A DNA stretch of 32,904 nucleotides from an uncultured Prochlorococcus sp. (GCA_902591275.1 CACJAC010000013.1:1-32904), one strand, 5' to 3'; shown: positions 21,754-30,700, numbered from the stretch's first letter. Notes: generated by a model not told the origin, from the sequence alone. Program-made: numbers and translations.

Positions 21754-23892
21754 GTGAGGAAAAATTTGAAACTTTCTAAGAAGCTTCTGATTTCATCAGT
21801 TTTAGCAACTTTCGTTGTTCCAGTATTAGCTCAAGATACTTTAAAAATTACAGTAACTGGCACACGTTCTCCTAAACCTGTAGATTCTTATCCTGGGACT
21901 ATTGATGTAATTGATAAAGATGAATTATCCATTAAAAGTGGCTCGAATATTAAAGAATTAACTAATGATATTCCTGGTGTATCAGTGAAAACTACAAAAA
22001 GAAGTGGTGTTGTCGGACCGAGTGGAAATGGAAATGTAAATATAAGAGGCTTGGATTTTCAACGAGTTTTATTCTTAATTGATGGGATAAGACTCCCTGA
22101 GGCATATAAATTTTCTTCTTATTACAATTTTGACCAGGGTTCATATGTAGATTTTAATACCCTATCATCTGTTGAAATTCTTAAAGGGCCAGCTTCTGCT
22201 TTATATGGTGCCGATGCCCTTGGAGGATTGGTTTCTTATAGAACAATAAAGCCAAAAGATTTACTTAAAAAAGATCAAAAAAATTCTTTAGAGATTCCTA
22301 TCAATTATGACTCCTCAAATAATGGATTGACTGAATCAATCAAATTTGCCAAAAAGATATCAGATAAAACTTCTTTAGCTTTAATATATACAAAGGAAGA
22401 TGCAGAGGAAACAAAAGTTAAGGCTGATTCTAAATATATAGATGATGAGGATTTTAGTGGGAATAACTATTTAGCCAATTTAACTTATGATTTTGATGAA
22501 TTTACTTCAAGTTCATTAGTTTACGAGAATTTATCACGCGAAAGTACAGCTGTTTCAACTGATGATAATTTATCTGCAATGAGCAGTAGATTCGCAAACT
22601 ATACAAGTTTGAAGTCTGAAGATAAAACAAATAGAGATCGAATAAGTATCGAGTATGAATACGATAATCCAGATAATGATAAATTATTTAAATTTTTTAG
22701 AACAAAAGTTTATAACCAATACGCAAAAGCAAATGATAATTTTGATAGAACTACAACTGCTTTTGGTCAACCGACTATAAGAGAGCATGATTACTATTTA
22801 AAAAATGATTCTTTTGGAGCAGATATGGAATTTCAATCCATACTCAATAATAGTAAATTCACATATGGTATAGATTATTCAAAAGTTGATACTTCAAGAC
22901 TAAGAACTACGAAAACGATAGGTGGTGCAACAGACGTCGCAAAAGATACTCCAGATACAGATATAACCCGTACTGGAGTTTATTTGCAAAATGAATTTTC
23001 AAAAGGAAAATTTGACTTCATTTCAGGATTAAGATACGACAGTTATGAATTAGATGCAAAGCCAGATGATTATATTAGTTCATCTGCGGCTTTTGATTTA
23101 GATGCAGATAAACTGAGTCCAAAACTTGCAGTGACCTATAACATAAATGAGGATCTTTCAACATATGCACAGTACTCACAGGGTTTTAGAGCACCGGCAT
23201 ATTATGAGGTCAATGCTAATTTTAGTAATCCTATGAGAGGATACACAACTAAATCAAATCCTGACTTGAAACCTGAAACAAGTGATAGTTATGAAGTGGG
23301 TTTACGAGGTAGATATTCTCAAATTGATTTTGACGTGAGTGGTTTTTATAATAAATATGATAATTTCATAGAGCAATTAGTTAATACAGGTGTTGTAGGT
23401 GGTTTAACTACATATCAAACTCAAAATGTAGATTCTGCTGAAATATTTGGTACAGAGTTATCAGCAAATTATTACTTGAATCCTGAAAGAAATGGCTTTA
23501 GCTTGTTTACAGGTTTGGCTTCTTCGAAAGGAGATAATTTAACTGATAAAGAACCATTGGATTCTGTTAATCCATTTGAAGCGAAATTTGGTATTAAATA
23601 TTCATCTTCTAATGGTAAGTGGGACGCAAAATTCACAAATACTTATGTTGGGAAGGCAAGAGTTGCTGCTAATACAACAACATTTGTTCCTAGTTCATAT
23701 AACGTTTCTGATGTTGAAGTTACCTATAAGCCAAATGAAAAATATATTATTTCAGCTGGTATATATAATCTATTTGACGAAGCTTACTATAACTACCAGG
23801 ATGTCAAAGGTAAGGCGAGTGATTTGTCTAATTTGACAAGATTCACTCAACCAGAAAGGCACTTAAAGTTAGGAGCTACAATTCGTTTTTAG
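21754..23892 (+). CDS. TonB-dependent outer-membrane siderophore receptor
   Basis: 712 residues. Signal peptide (KKLLISSVLATFVVPVLAQD), TonB box-like DTLKITVTGTR at the mature N-terminus, plug domain (about 30-160: DVIDKDELSIKSGSNIKELT, NVNIRGLDFQRVLFLIDGIR, VEILKGPASALYGADALGGL), then a 22-strand barrel region ending in the aromatic …LKLGATIRF that targets barrels for assembly. These features define the family, which imports ferric siderophores, heme or B12 using energy from TonB-ExbB-ExbD encoded next door. The start is GTG 21754; TTG 21766 has a better-spaced GAGGA in front (5-6 nt) and may be the true start. Ligand unknown; the FecCD-type ABC genes favour an iron-siderophore. Confidence 0.92.
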   Translation: MRKNLKLSKKLLISSVLATFVVPVLAQDTLKITVTGTRSPKPVDSYPGTIDVIDKDELSIKSGSNIKELTNDIPGVSVKTTKRSGVVGPSGNGNVNIRGLDFQRVLFLIDGIRLPEAYKFSSYYNFDQGSYVDFNTLSSVEILKGPASALYGADALGGLVSYRTIKPKDLLKKDQKNSLEIPINYDSSNNGLTESIKFAKKISDKTSLALIYTKEDAEETKVKADSKYIDDEDFSGNNYLANLTYDFDEFTSSSLVYENLSRESTAVSTDDNLSAMSSRFANYTSLKSEDKTNRDRISIEYEYDNPDNDKLFKFFRTKVYNQYAKANDNFDRTTTAFGQPTIREHDYYLKNDSFGADMEFQSILNNSKFTYGIDYSKVDTSRLRTTKTIGGATDVAKDTPDTDITRTGVYLQNEFSKGKFDFISGLRYDSYELDAKPDDYISSSAAFDLDADKLSPKLAVTYNINEDLSTYAQYSQGFRAPAYYEVNANFSNPMRGYTTKSNPDLKPETSDSYEVGLRGRYSQIDFDVSGFYNKYDNFIEQLVNTGVVGGLTTYQTQNVDSAEIFGTELSANYYLNPERNGFSLFTGLASSKGDNLTDKEPLDSVNPFEAKFGIKYSSSNGKWDAKFTNTYVGKARVAANTTTFVPSSYNVSDVEVTYKPNEKYIISAGIYNLFDEAYYNYQDVKGKASDLSNLTRFTQPERHLKLGATIRF

Positions 23893-23901
23893 ATTTTGAT
23901 A

Positions 23902-24744
23902 ATGAAGAAAAATGCCTTGAGTAAATTAAGTTTATTGCTGATTTTTCCTCTTTCTTTTCTATTAGTAAATAAAATCCAAGCAAATTCTCTAAGAAATAAT
24001 ATAAGAGTTGTCGCATTAACTTCTTTAACTGCTGACATGATAAATACAATCTCAAAAGATGCATTAGTAGGAGTTCCTGGCTCATCGATTTTGAAACAAA
24101 ATAAAGACTTTGCTTCTATACCAATTGTTTCAAGTGGGAGAATGCCTCCTGATTTGGAAAAGATATTAAGTCTTAAACCTGATCTTGTTGTTGGAGCAAA
24201 AGGATTTCATGATAGGTCCCTTTCAAAACTTAGTAGTTTAGGAATTAATACATTATCCACAACTATTTCAAGTCTTGAAGATTTAGATAATTTGAATAAA
24301 AAACTATCTTCAAAATTAAGCAAAAGACCAAAATCTATACAAAATATCCTTAAAAGTTGTTACTCAAGAAAGGAAAATTCAAGGAAAAATCTTGTTGTCT
24401 TAGTCAGCTCAAAACCTATACTTTCGCCAAATAAGGAGAGTTGGGCTGGTAATCTGATTTCCTTTTTTAAATTAAATAATCTTACTTCAGAAATCACAAA
24501 TAAAACAGAATTTAGGGGGTATGTAAATCTTAGCTCGGAATGGCTTTTAGATTCCCAACCAGAAAATATAATAGTAATTAAAACTCCAGGAAGTGATATT
24601 GCTCAATACCAATCTATAAATATTTGGAACAAACTTGAAGCAGTTAAAAATAATAAAGTTTATATATTTGATTATTATGGTTTAATCAATGCAGGTGGTA
24701 TAAAGGCAATAAATAAAGCTTGCCAAAAGTTATCCTCAATTTAA
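23902..24744 (+). CDS. Periplasmic Fe3+-siderophore binding protein (FecB/BtuF type)
   Basis: About 280 residues from ATG 23902, 9 nt after the receptor stop (TTG 23896 is a less likely start). Signal peptide ALSKLSLLLIFPLSFLLVNK, then the class III binding-protein fold: RVVALTSLTADMINTI, LVGVPGSS, and the hinge-helix motif DLEKILSLKPDLVVGAKGFH. The C-lobe has LDSQPENIIVIKTPGSD and NKVYIFDYYG. It would hand the ligand to the FecCD/FecE transporter encoded upstream. The last 9 bp overlap the convergent tonB gene. With 280 residues the family length is normal. Confidence 0.88.
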   Translation: MKKNALSKLSLLLIFPLSFLLVNKIQANSLRNNIRVVALTSLTADMINTISKDALVGVPGSSILKQNKDFASIPIVSSGRMPPDLEKILSLKPDLVVGAKGFHDRSLSKLSSLGINTLSTTISSLEDLDNLNKKLSSKLSKRPKSIQNILKSCYSRKENSRKNLVVLVSSKPILSPNKESWAGNLISFFKLNNLTSEITNKTEFRGYVNLSSEWLLDSQPENIIVIKTPGSDIAQYQSINIWNKLEAVKNNKVYIFDYYGLINAGGIKAINKACQKLSSI

Positions 24745-25431
24745 CTTTAATGTGTATTCAATTTTAAGGTTTGTATTTTTATTTAGTGGATAAAATTTTG
24801 AATTTTTTGCTGCATTAATTCCTGCCTTATCTAAGATTTCAAAACCTGTTGATTCCTTAATAAAAACATCTTTAACTTTACCATTTTTTAGGATTGTAAT
24901 TTCCAGTTTAAGAACACCTTCATATCCTCTTTTAATAGCTAATTTTGGGTATTTAGGTTCTAAGCAACTTAAACAAGTTACCTTTTGATAACCTTTTCCT
25001 TTAATGCTTCCTGTCTCAGTGCCATCAGACTTTATCCCCTTCTCATTACCGATTTTTCTTACTTTTACTAGTTCATTTAATTGAGGATTAAGTTCCTCCG
25101 AAGATGTTTCTTTTTGCTCAATTTTAAGTTCATGAAAATTTTTATCTTCTATATTTTTTTCCAACTTTTCTTCAGATCTTTGTTTAAAATCATTCTCAAA
25201 ATCTGATAAATTTTTCTTTGTTGATTTTTTTGATTTAATAACAGAATCACCCTTAATAAGTTGTGATTCAATATCTATAATTTCTATAGGTGTATATTTA
25301 TCCCCTAATAATTCATCTTTTTTAGATGGGAAAAGAGTGAACAAAAAAAGATGTGTTACTAAAGAAAAAACTAAACCAATTAATAGTCCTTTATCTTTAG
25401 ATACAAATGTAAGTATATTATTATTTTTCAT
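24736..25431 (-). CDS. tonB: TonB energy-transducing protein
   Basis: 231 residues: an N-terminal TM anchor (about 15-32, LLIGLVFSLVTHLFLFTLF, with the family's S-x-x-x-H pattern) and a long charged linker (about 45-140) that is Lys/Glu-rich and lacks the proline-rich repeats of enterobacterial TonB. The C-terminal TonB domain follows (about 150-231: EPKYPKLAIKRGYEGVLKLE, VFIKESTGFEILDKAGINAA). It spans the periplasm and pulls on the receptor plug using the proton gradient captured by ExbB-ExbD. A Cys pair precedes the domain (TCLSCLEPKYP). It is transcribed divergently from exbB across a 61-bp spacer and converges on the binding-protein gene. Confidence 0.9.
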   Translation of the reverse strand: MKNNNILTFVSKDKGLLIGLVFSLVTHLFLFTLFPSKKDELLGDKYTPIEIIDIESQLIKGDSVIKSKKSTKKNLSDFENDFKQRSEEKLEKNIEDKNFHELKIEQKETSSEELNPQLNELVKVRKIGNEKGIKSDGTETGSIKGKGYQKVTCLSCLEPKYPKLAIKRGYEGVLKLEITILKNGKVKDVFIKESTGFEILDKAGINAAKNSKFYPLNKNTNLKIEYTLKLN

Positions 25432-25436
25432 AGAAT

Positions 25437-25487
25437 AATCTAAAGAAATTAGATTTTTAAAGAACTATCATTGGTTTAAATTTAAAC
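25437..25487. promoter_or_regulatory. Divergent tonB-exbB promoter with two palindromes
   Basis: The 61-bp spacer holds two perfect inverted repeats. AATCTAA-AGAAA-TTAGATT (25437-25455) lies 5 bp from the tonB start, and GTTTAAATTTAAAC (25474-25487) lies 5 bp from the exbB start. Their placement over both start regions suggests repressor binding sites, iron-responsive by context. The base composition makes chance palindromes possible. Confidence 0.4.
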
Positions 25488-25492
25488 TTCAA

Positions 25493-26107
25493 TTGATTAG
25501 TTTATTCAAATCAGGAGGGGTCGTTATGTGGCCCCTACTTCTATTCTCAATCTTATCTGTTTCTTGTATTATTGAAAGGATAATTTTTTGGAATAAACTT
25601 AATAATTATGTAAAAGTAAGTAATGATTTTCAGATAAATCAGTATACAGATATTTCTTATTTGAAGTCACTTAAGAAGAAAGATATTAATAATAATCCTT
25701 ATAAAAGATTATTATTCAAAATAAAGGATTTTGATTTAAGTAGTCAAAGAAATCTTTCAATAGCATTATCAATATCAATAAAATCTTTACAGTATGAGTT
25801 TGAAAAGTTTAATAATTTTTTTGCTACAACAATCTCTATTGCGCCCCTTTTAGGATTATTAGGGACAGTCTTTGGATTAATTAATTCATTTTCTTTTATT
25901 GAGATTGGTAATGTAGGAGTAAATGCGAATGAAGTAACTGGAGGTATCAGTGAAGCTCTTATTTCTACTGCAGCGGGTCTAATTATTGCTATTTTTACGC
26001 TTGTATTTTCTAATTATTTTAAATCTATAAAAATTAAAAAAATAAAATTAATGAATGAATTTTGCGGAAGATTTGAGACTTTTTTTTCACAGAAAAATTT
26101 TAATTGA
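25493..26107 (+). CDS. exbB: ExbB/TolQ/MotA-family proton channel subunit
   Basis: 204 residues with the three-TM plan of ExbB. TM1 is near 8-27 (GGVVMWPLLLFSILSVSCII, the typical G-x-x-M-x-P/W-L start), there is a cytoplasmic loop, TM2 lies around 118-138 (LLGLLGTVFGLINSF) and TM3 around 155-175 (ISEALISTAAGLIIAIFTLV). LLGLLGTVxG and the E-A-L-x-x-T-A-x-G-L motif are diagnostic. The start is TTG 25493; no ATG is available before the M of MWPLL. It overlaps exbD by 4 bp (TTGA), so they are coupled. With ExbD it converts the proton gradient into TonB motion. ExbB is shorter than the E. coli protein (244), as is usual outside enterobacteria. Confidence 0.93.
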   Translation: MISLFKSGGVVMWPLLLFSILSVSCIIERIIFWNKLNNYVKVSNDFQINQYTDISYLKSLKKKDINNNPYKRLLFKIKDFDLSSQRNLSIALSISIKSLQYEFEKFNNFFATTISIAPLLGLLGTVFGLINSFSFIEIGNVGVNANEVTGGISEALISTAAGLIIAIFTLVFSNYFKSIKIKKIKLMNEFCGRFETFFSQKNFN

Positions 26108-26514
26108 AATATATGTATTTTAAAGATAATAATGAATCTGAAAATTCAATAAATATACTTCCAATGATAGATATTATTTTTGCAATTTTATCCTTTTTTA
26201 TTATTTCTAGTTTATATCTTACAAAAATTGACTCTATTAAAGTGAATCTTCCAAAGTCTTCTACAGCTGCTAGAGAACAAAATAAACCACAAATAATAAC
26301 AGTAGATAATAATGAAAAAATTTACTTTAACTCTAATGCAGCTTCATTAAAAGATATCTCTACATTAATCCGAACAAATATAGAAAACATTGAAGAACCT
26401 ATAGTTATTTTGAGAGCAGATACTTCAGTACAACATGGATTAATTGTAAGTTTACTTGATGAATTAAGAAAGATAGAGAATTTAAAGATTGGTATCTCAA
26501 CAGATAAGAAATAA
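26104..26514 (+). CDS. exbD: ExbD/TolR-family subunit
   Basis: 136 residues (TTG 26104, overlapping the exbB stop; ATG 26113 is an equally good start, giving 133). One TM helix with the essential aspartate, NILPMIDIIFAILSFFII, where MID corresponds to the proton-carrying Asp of the family. The periplasmic domain follows (KVNLPKSSTAAREQNKPQII, then PIVILRADTSVQHGLIVSLL). It completes the ExbB-ExbD-TonB motor for the receptor encoded at 21754. It is the last gene of the cluster; a tRNA-Pro remnant follows within 10 nt of the stop. Confidence 0.93.
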   Translation: MKYMYFKDNNESENSINILPMIDIIFAILSFFIISSLYLTKIDSIKVNLPKSSTAAREQNKPQIITVDNNEKIYFNSNAASLKDISTLIRTNIENIEEPIVILRADTSVQHGLIVSLLDELRKIENLKIGISTDKK

Positions 26515-26520
26515 TATTTA

Positions 26521-26562
26521 TGATAAAACCTGCGACCTAGTGCTCCCAAAGCACCAACTCTA
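26521..26562 (-). pseudogene. tRNA-Pro (anticodon TGG) remnant
   Basis: The minus strand reads GAGTTGGTGCTTTGGGAGCA then CTAGGTCGCAGGTTTTATCA. Seen are the end of a D arm (GTTGGT), an anticodon arm GTGC-TTTGGGA-GCAC with TGG in the proper loop position, the variable region and the 5' part of a T arm (GTCGCAGGTT). Acceptor stem and complete arms are absent, so it is non-functional. It lies directly behind exbD. Confidence 0.72.
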
Positions 26563-26610
26563 AGTTTTTATTTTTGCTTCTAGACCAATTAATTTCATAA
26601 GAACTTTTGC

Positions 26611-26659
26611 CTACTGTATGGCATGCAGGGGTTCAGCGGTTCTAATCCGCGTGGCTCCA
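26611..26659 (+). pseudogene. tRNA-Ala 3'-half remnant (right att-like site)
   Basis: From the anticodon arm onward (CTGTATGGCATGCAGGGG, GGC anticodon preserved), then a T arm AGCGG-TTCTAAT-CCGCG and the acceptor 3' strand TGGCTCCA. The 5' half is missing. Similarity to the intact tRNA-Ala at 9195 continues past the tRNA (TTTTCTT-GTGATAGC). The T stem differs from the intact gene at paired positions in a compensatory way, so the source was another working tRNA-Ala(GGC), not a simple decayed copy of the left gene. Confidence 0.78.
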
Positions 26660-26866
26660 TTAACTTTTTCTTGTGATAGCGATATATTTTAATGATATTC
26701 TCGTAGAAACATAACTTTATATACTGCTTGAACAAATTTAATTAAATCATTCTACATCCGAATACTCTTGGAGTTATTTTAAATTTCGACTTCAATTATT
26801 ATTTAAGTTGAATATATTTGGAATAAAAACTGCTGAAGATTATTTTATTCCCCTTTTTTGTTTTTT

Positions 26867-27553
26867 TTAAAAAATAAAACTCGTAGTTATTGTGATAGTG
26901 GGAATTATATTCCCATAATTATCCAATTCCATATTTGTATTATCAATTATTGAATCGATCTTTTTTCGTACGTATGGAGGGAAATTGTCTCCCTCAGTGG
27001 TTTCTAAAATAAAATGAGGTAAATCAAAATATTGAATTCCTGCGCCAATAGAAAATCCAAAGTTTTCATTTATTTTTTGTTGCCAGCCAAGTATTAAGGA
27101 GGGAATTAATTTCTGATTATCATTATTAGTTTTTAAAACTACTTCGCCGCACGTTTCGCAGGTCAATGTAAATGAGCCTAAGTCATAAATTTGGCTACTT
27201 AAATCAATGGTTGATGAAGCTTTTAAAGAAGAAATCTCTAATCCAAACTCAGTGAAGAAACCTGATTCTTTTGAAGTATTACTTAAATACCTTTTAAATG
27301 AAAATTGAATACCTTTTGAGGAATATGAAATTGGTACAGGCTCTATTAGCAAGTACTCTAAATGCGAAACGTTTCCAACAAAATTATGTAATCCAAAACT
27401 AAATTGATTTTTGTTTGAAATATTATTTATTAAACTGATATTGGCCCCTTTTTCGCTTATCCCAATTTCAATACCGTCAAAAATTTCAGATGGTTTTGCA
27501 AACAGAGGACTTCCACAAATAAATAAAAATAATATTGATAATTTACTTTTCAT
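26867..27553 (-). CDS. Putative outer-membrane beta-barrel protein
   Basis: 228 residues from ATG 27553, which gives a clean signal peptide (MKSKLSILFLFICGSPLFAK); the earlier TTG at 27571 adds an unneeded six residues. The mature protein is a run of alternating-residue strands with aromatic ends (GIEIGISEKGANISLINNIS, QFSFGLHNFVGN, KGIQFSFKRYLS, FFTEFGLEISSL, NFGFSIGAGIQYF). It ends in ITITTSFIF, a terminal Phe as in BAM-assembled barrels. Length and strand count suggest an 8-10-stranded barrel. A CETC motif lies in a loop. It sits outside the tRNA-bounded segment, divergent from the giant protein. No specific family is recognised. Confidence 0.6.
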   Translation of the reverse strand: MKSKLSILFLFICGSPLFAKPSEIFDGIEIGISEKGANISLINNISNKNQFSFGLHNFVGNVSHLEYLLIEPVPISYSSKGIQFSFKRYLSNTSKESGFFTEFGLEISSLKASSTIDLSSQIYDLGSFTLTCETCGEVVLKTNNDNQKLIPSLILGWQQKINENFGFSIGAGIQYFDLPHFILETTEGDNFPPYVRKKIDSIIDNTNMELDNYGNIIPTITITTSFIF

Positions 27554-27627
27554 AGGTAGAAAAATTAACAATTTAGATAATTACTAAGGAAATTTAAAAA
27601 AAGTCTTAATATTTCTTTAATAATTAT

Positions 27628-27646
27628 AAAAAAAGCGCCTTTTTTT
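27628..27646. terminator. A7-GCGCC-T7 hairpin in a divergent spacer
   Basis: AAAAAAAGCGCCTTTTTTT forms an 8-bp stem with a 3-nt loop ending in T7. It looks like a bidirectional terminator but stands between two divergent genes, so its transcript is unclear; an undetected small RNA is one explanation. Confidence 0.4.
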
Positions 27647-27789
27647 CATAAAATAAATCTCAATTTAAAATATTTATACCTTAGGTGTTAAATATTCGTC
27701 CTGTTATATTAAGTAGCAGAGATTTAATGGAATTAATTGGAAACTATATAAGCATAATAAGTAATTATCAAATATTCTCTTGAAATTAA

Positions 27790-30700
27790 ATGACTATATT
27801 TGATGTGCCTGAATTCGAATGGACAACAAGTTTAAGTTCATCACCAGAATACTTGGGTGATTCTGCTAATGCAATAACTATAGGTAGCGATGGATCGATT
27901 TATATAGCTGGTTATACAGAAGGTGATCTAGATGGAAATCAACTTAAAGGGACACAAGACGCTTTTATTACTAAATATAATTCTAATTCATATGTACAAA
28001 AGGATTGGACAAAAACTGTAGGTTCATCTGTAGATGACTGGATAACTGCGTCTTTAGATGATTATTTTGCTACAAATATAAACTCAATAACAACTGGAAG
28101 TGATGGATCAATATATATAGCTGGTTATACAGAAGGAAAGATAGATGGTGAAACTTTTAATGGAGGTAATACAGATGCATTTATTAGTAAATATAGTTCT
28201 AATGGCGTAAGGAATTGGACTAGACTCTTAGTCCCATTTGATGATCCTTTTGGAATTTATGAAAATGATAATGATTTATCTATGCCTTTCCCCAACCTTG
28301 GTGGAGAATTAATCGACGATAGTGCAAATGCGATAACTGTTGCAAGTGATGGATCGATTTATATTGCTGGACAAATTGAAACAGAAGACACATTGGGTTT
28401 TTCCTTCGCCGATAGTTCTGATGCCTTTATAAGTAAATACAATCCCAATGGAACAAAAGATTGGACTAGAATTTTTGGCTCTCATATATCTGGTCCATTA
28501 GATCTACTGGAAGATGATCCATATCTATTTTCCTATGATGAATATCCACACCACGATAGTGCAAATGCAATAACAATTGGAAGTGATGGATCAATATATA
28601 TAGCTGGAGACACAGATGGAGATTTAGATGGACAAAAAAACAATGGTTTAATTGATGTCTTTATAAGCAAGTTTAATCCAGATGGATCAAAAGAATGGAC
28701 CAGACTTGTGGGTTCGTCTGACGACGATAGTGCAAATGCAATAACAATTGGAAGTGATGGATCAATTTATATTGCTGGAGACACAGATGGTGATTTAGAT
28801 GGACAAAAAAACAATGGTTTAATTGATGTCTTTATAAGCAAGTTTAATCCAGATGGATCAAAAGAATGGACCAGACTTGTGGGTTCCTCTGACCGAGATA
28901 GCGCTAATTCAATAACTACAGGAAGTGATGGATCAATTTTTATAACGGGAAATACAAGAGGTGATTTTGATGGTCAAACTTTCAATGGTGGATATGCATT
29001 TACTGATACTTTTATCAGCAAATTTAATTCTGATGGATCAAAAAATGGGAGTATACTTTTTGGTTTTGAAAATAGTAGTGGGAATGGAATAACAACAGGA
29101 AATGATGGATCGATCTATATTGCTGGTAATGAAGGAAAGGATCATGATATCTTTATCAGCAAATTGAGTGAAGAATCTATATCGATACTTTTTCCTCAAG
29201 AACCAACTGATATATCTTTATCAAGTTCAAGTTTCAATGAGAATATAAGTTCTGGTTCAGTTGTTTCAAATTTATCGACTGAAGATGAGGACGCTTCTGA
29301 TACTCATACTTATTCCTTGGTAAGTGGTTCCGGGGATACTGATAATGCTGCATTTACAATTAAAGGAAATCAATTAAAAATAAATTCCTCTCCAGATTAT
29401 GAAACAAAATCTTCTTATTCTATCCGTTTAAAAACAACAGATAGTGGAGGACTATCTTATGAAGAAGCCTTTACCTTAAGTGTTAATGATGTTAATGAAG
29501 AACCAACTGATATATCTTTATCAAGTTCAAGTTTCAATGAGAATATAAGTTCTGGTTCAGTTGTTTCAAATTTATCGACTGAAGATGAGGACGCTTCTGA
29601 TACTCATACTTATTCCTTGGTAAGTGGTTCCGGGGATACTGATAATGCTGCATTTACAATTAAAGGAAATCAATTAAAAATAAATTCCTCTCCAGATTAT
29701 GAAACAAAATCTTCTTATTCTATCCGTTTAAAAACAACAGATAGTGGTGGTCTTACTTATGAAGAATCAGTTGATTTAGATGTCAATGATTTAACAGATG
29801 AAAATGGTAGTTCGAGTAATGGAGATTTAATAGAATTAATTGAAAATTATTTAAGCCTTTTAGGTAATATTTCTCCTTCTCTTGAAATAAAAGGAGGGAA
29901 TATTGATATCTCCTATAAATCAAATGAATATATTTTTAGCTTAGATCAATTAATATTCAAAGGAAAAATTACTGACTTAGAAAGTTCTTCTGAAATTGAT
30001 GCAGAATATACTTTAAATGGATCATTAAAATTAAGTGGGAAAAATAATTCCGCTAATGCTGAAATATATAAAAACCTTACTGCAGATTTTAACGTCAATA
30101 CACTTTATAAATTTAATGATAATACAAGCTCTTCTATCACCCAATTTGATAGTGAAGATCTTTATATTGACATAATTGGAGAATTCGAAATAAAAGATGA
30201 TGATCTTGGCAGGCCAAAAATCGAATCTAATCCTGACAATTACCAACTCATTATTAATAAAGATAATAAAGGAGATGATCCAAAATTTGAGTTCAGTATT
30301 AATAACGAAATAGATTCCTCTACTGTGAGTCTTAAAAAAAACGACAAGCTTGTTTATGAATTAATAGAAACACTTTCAAACGGCAAGGCGATTTTAAACA
30401 TTTCGGGTGATTTTTTTAACTTCTATGATTTCACAATTAATAGTACTTTAAATGTATTAAATGGAGATATTTTTGGTTTATTTGATAAAAATGATTTTTC
30501 TTTCAATGCATCTTCTGAATTTAAAGATCAAGATATAAAATTCAGTTTTTCGGAAAATAATGAATTCTATCTAGAGAATATTTTAGAGGGTTTGGATTTT
30601 ACTACCAACGATATTAAAATTATAGATATTAATTTAATTCCTGGAACTCAAGCTAATACAATCTCTTCTACTTCTAGTCTCAATAGAGAAATTAATGCAA

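Larger units (their letters stand above)
9195..26683. mobile_element. Putative tRNA-bounded genomic island
   Basis: About 17.4 kb between an intact tRNA-Ala(GGC) and a direct-repeat 3'-half tRNA-Ala remnant, with a tRNA-Pro remnant just inside the right end. Contents are accessory: ion-channel-like protein, symporter, duplicated amidotransferase, Hli genes, many fragments and a full siderophore-type uptake cluster. The layout resembles tycheposons, tRNA-associated integrative elements described in Prochlorococcus. I see no tyrosine recombinase, primase or packaging gene, so if it was mobile it depended on factors elsewhere or has decayed. Nested or successive insertions are possible, given remnants of two different tRNAs. 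Confidence 0.5.

Noticed and set aside
9195-26683. Tyrosine recombinase or transposase inside the tRNA-bounded segment
   Set aside because: No frame shows an R-H-R-Y or DDE pattern, and no terminal inverted repeats of an insertion sequence were found.
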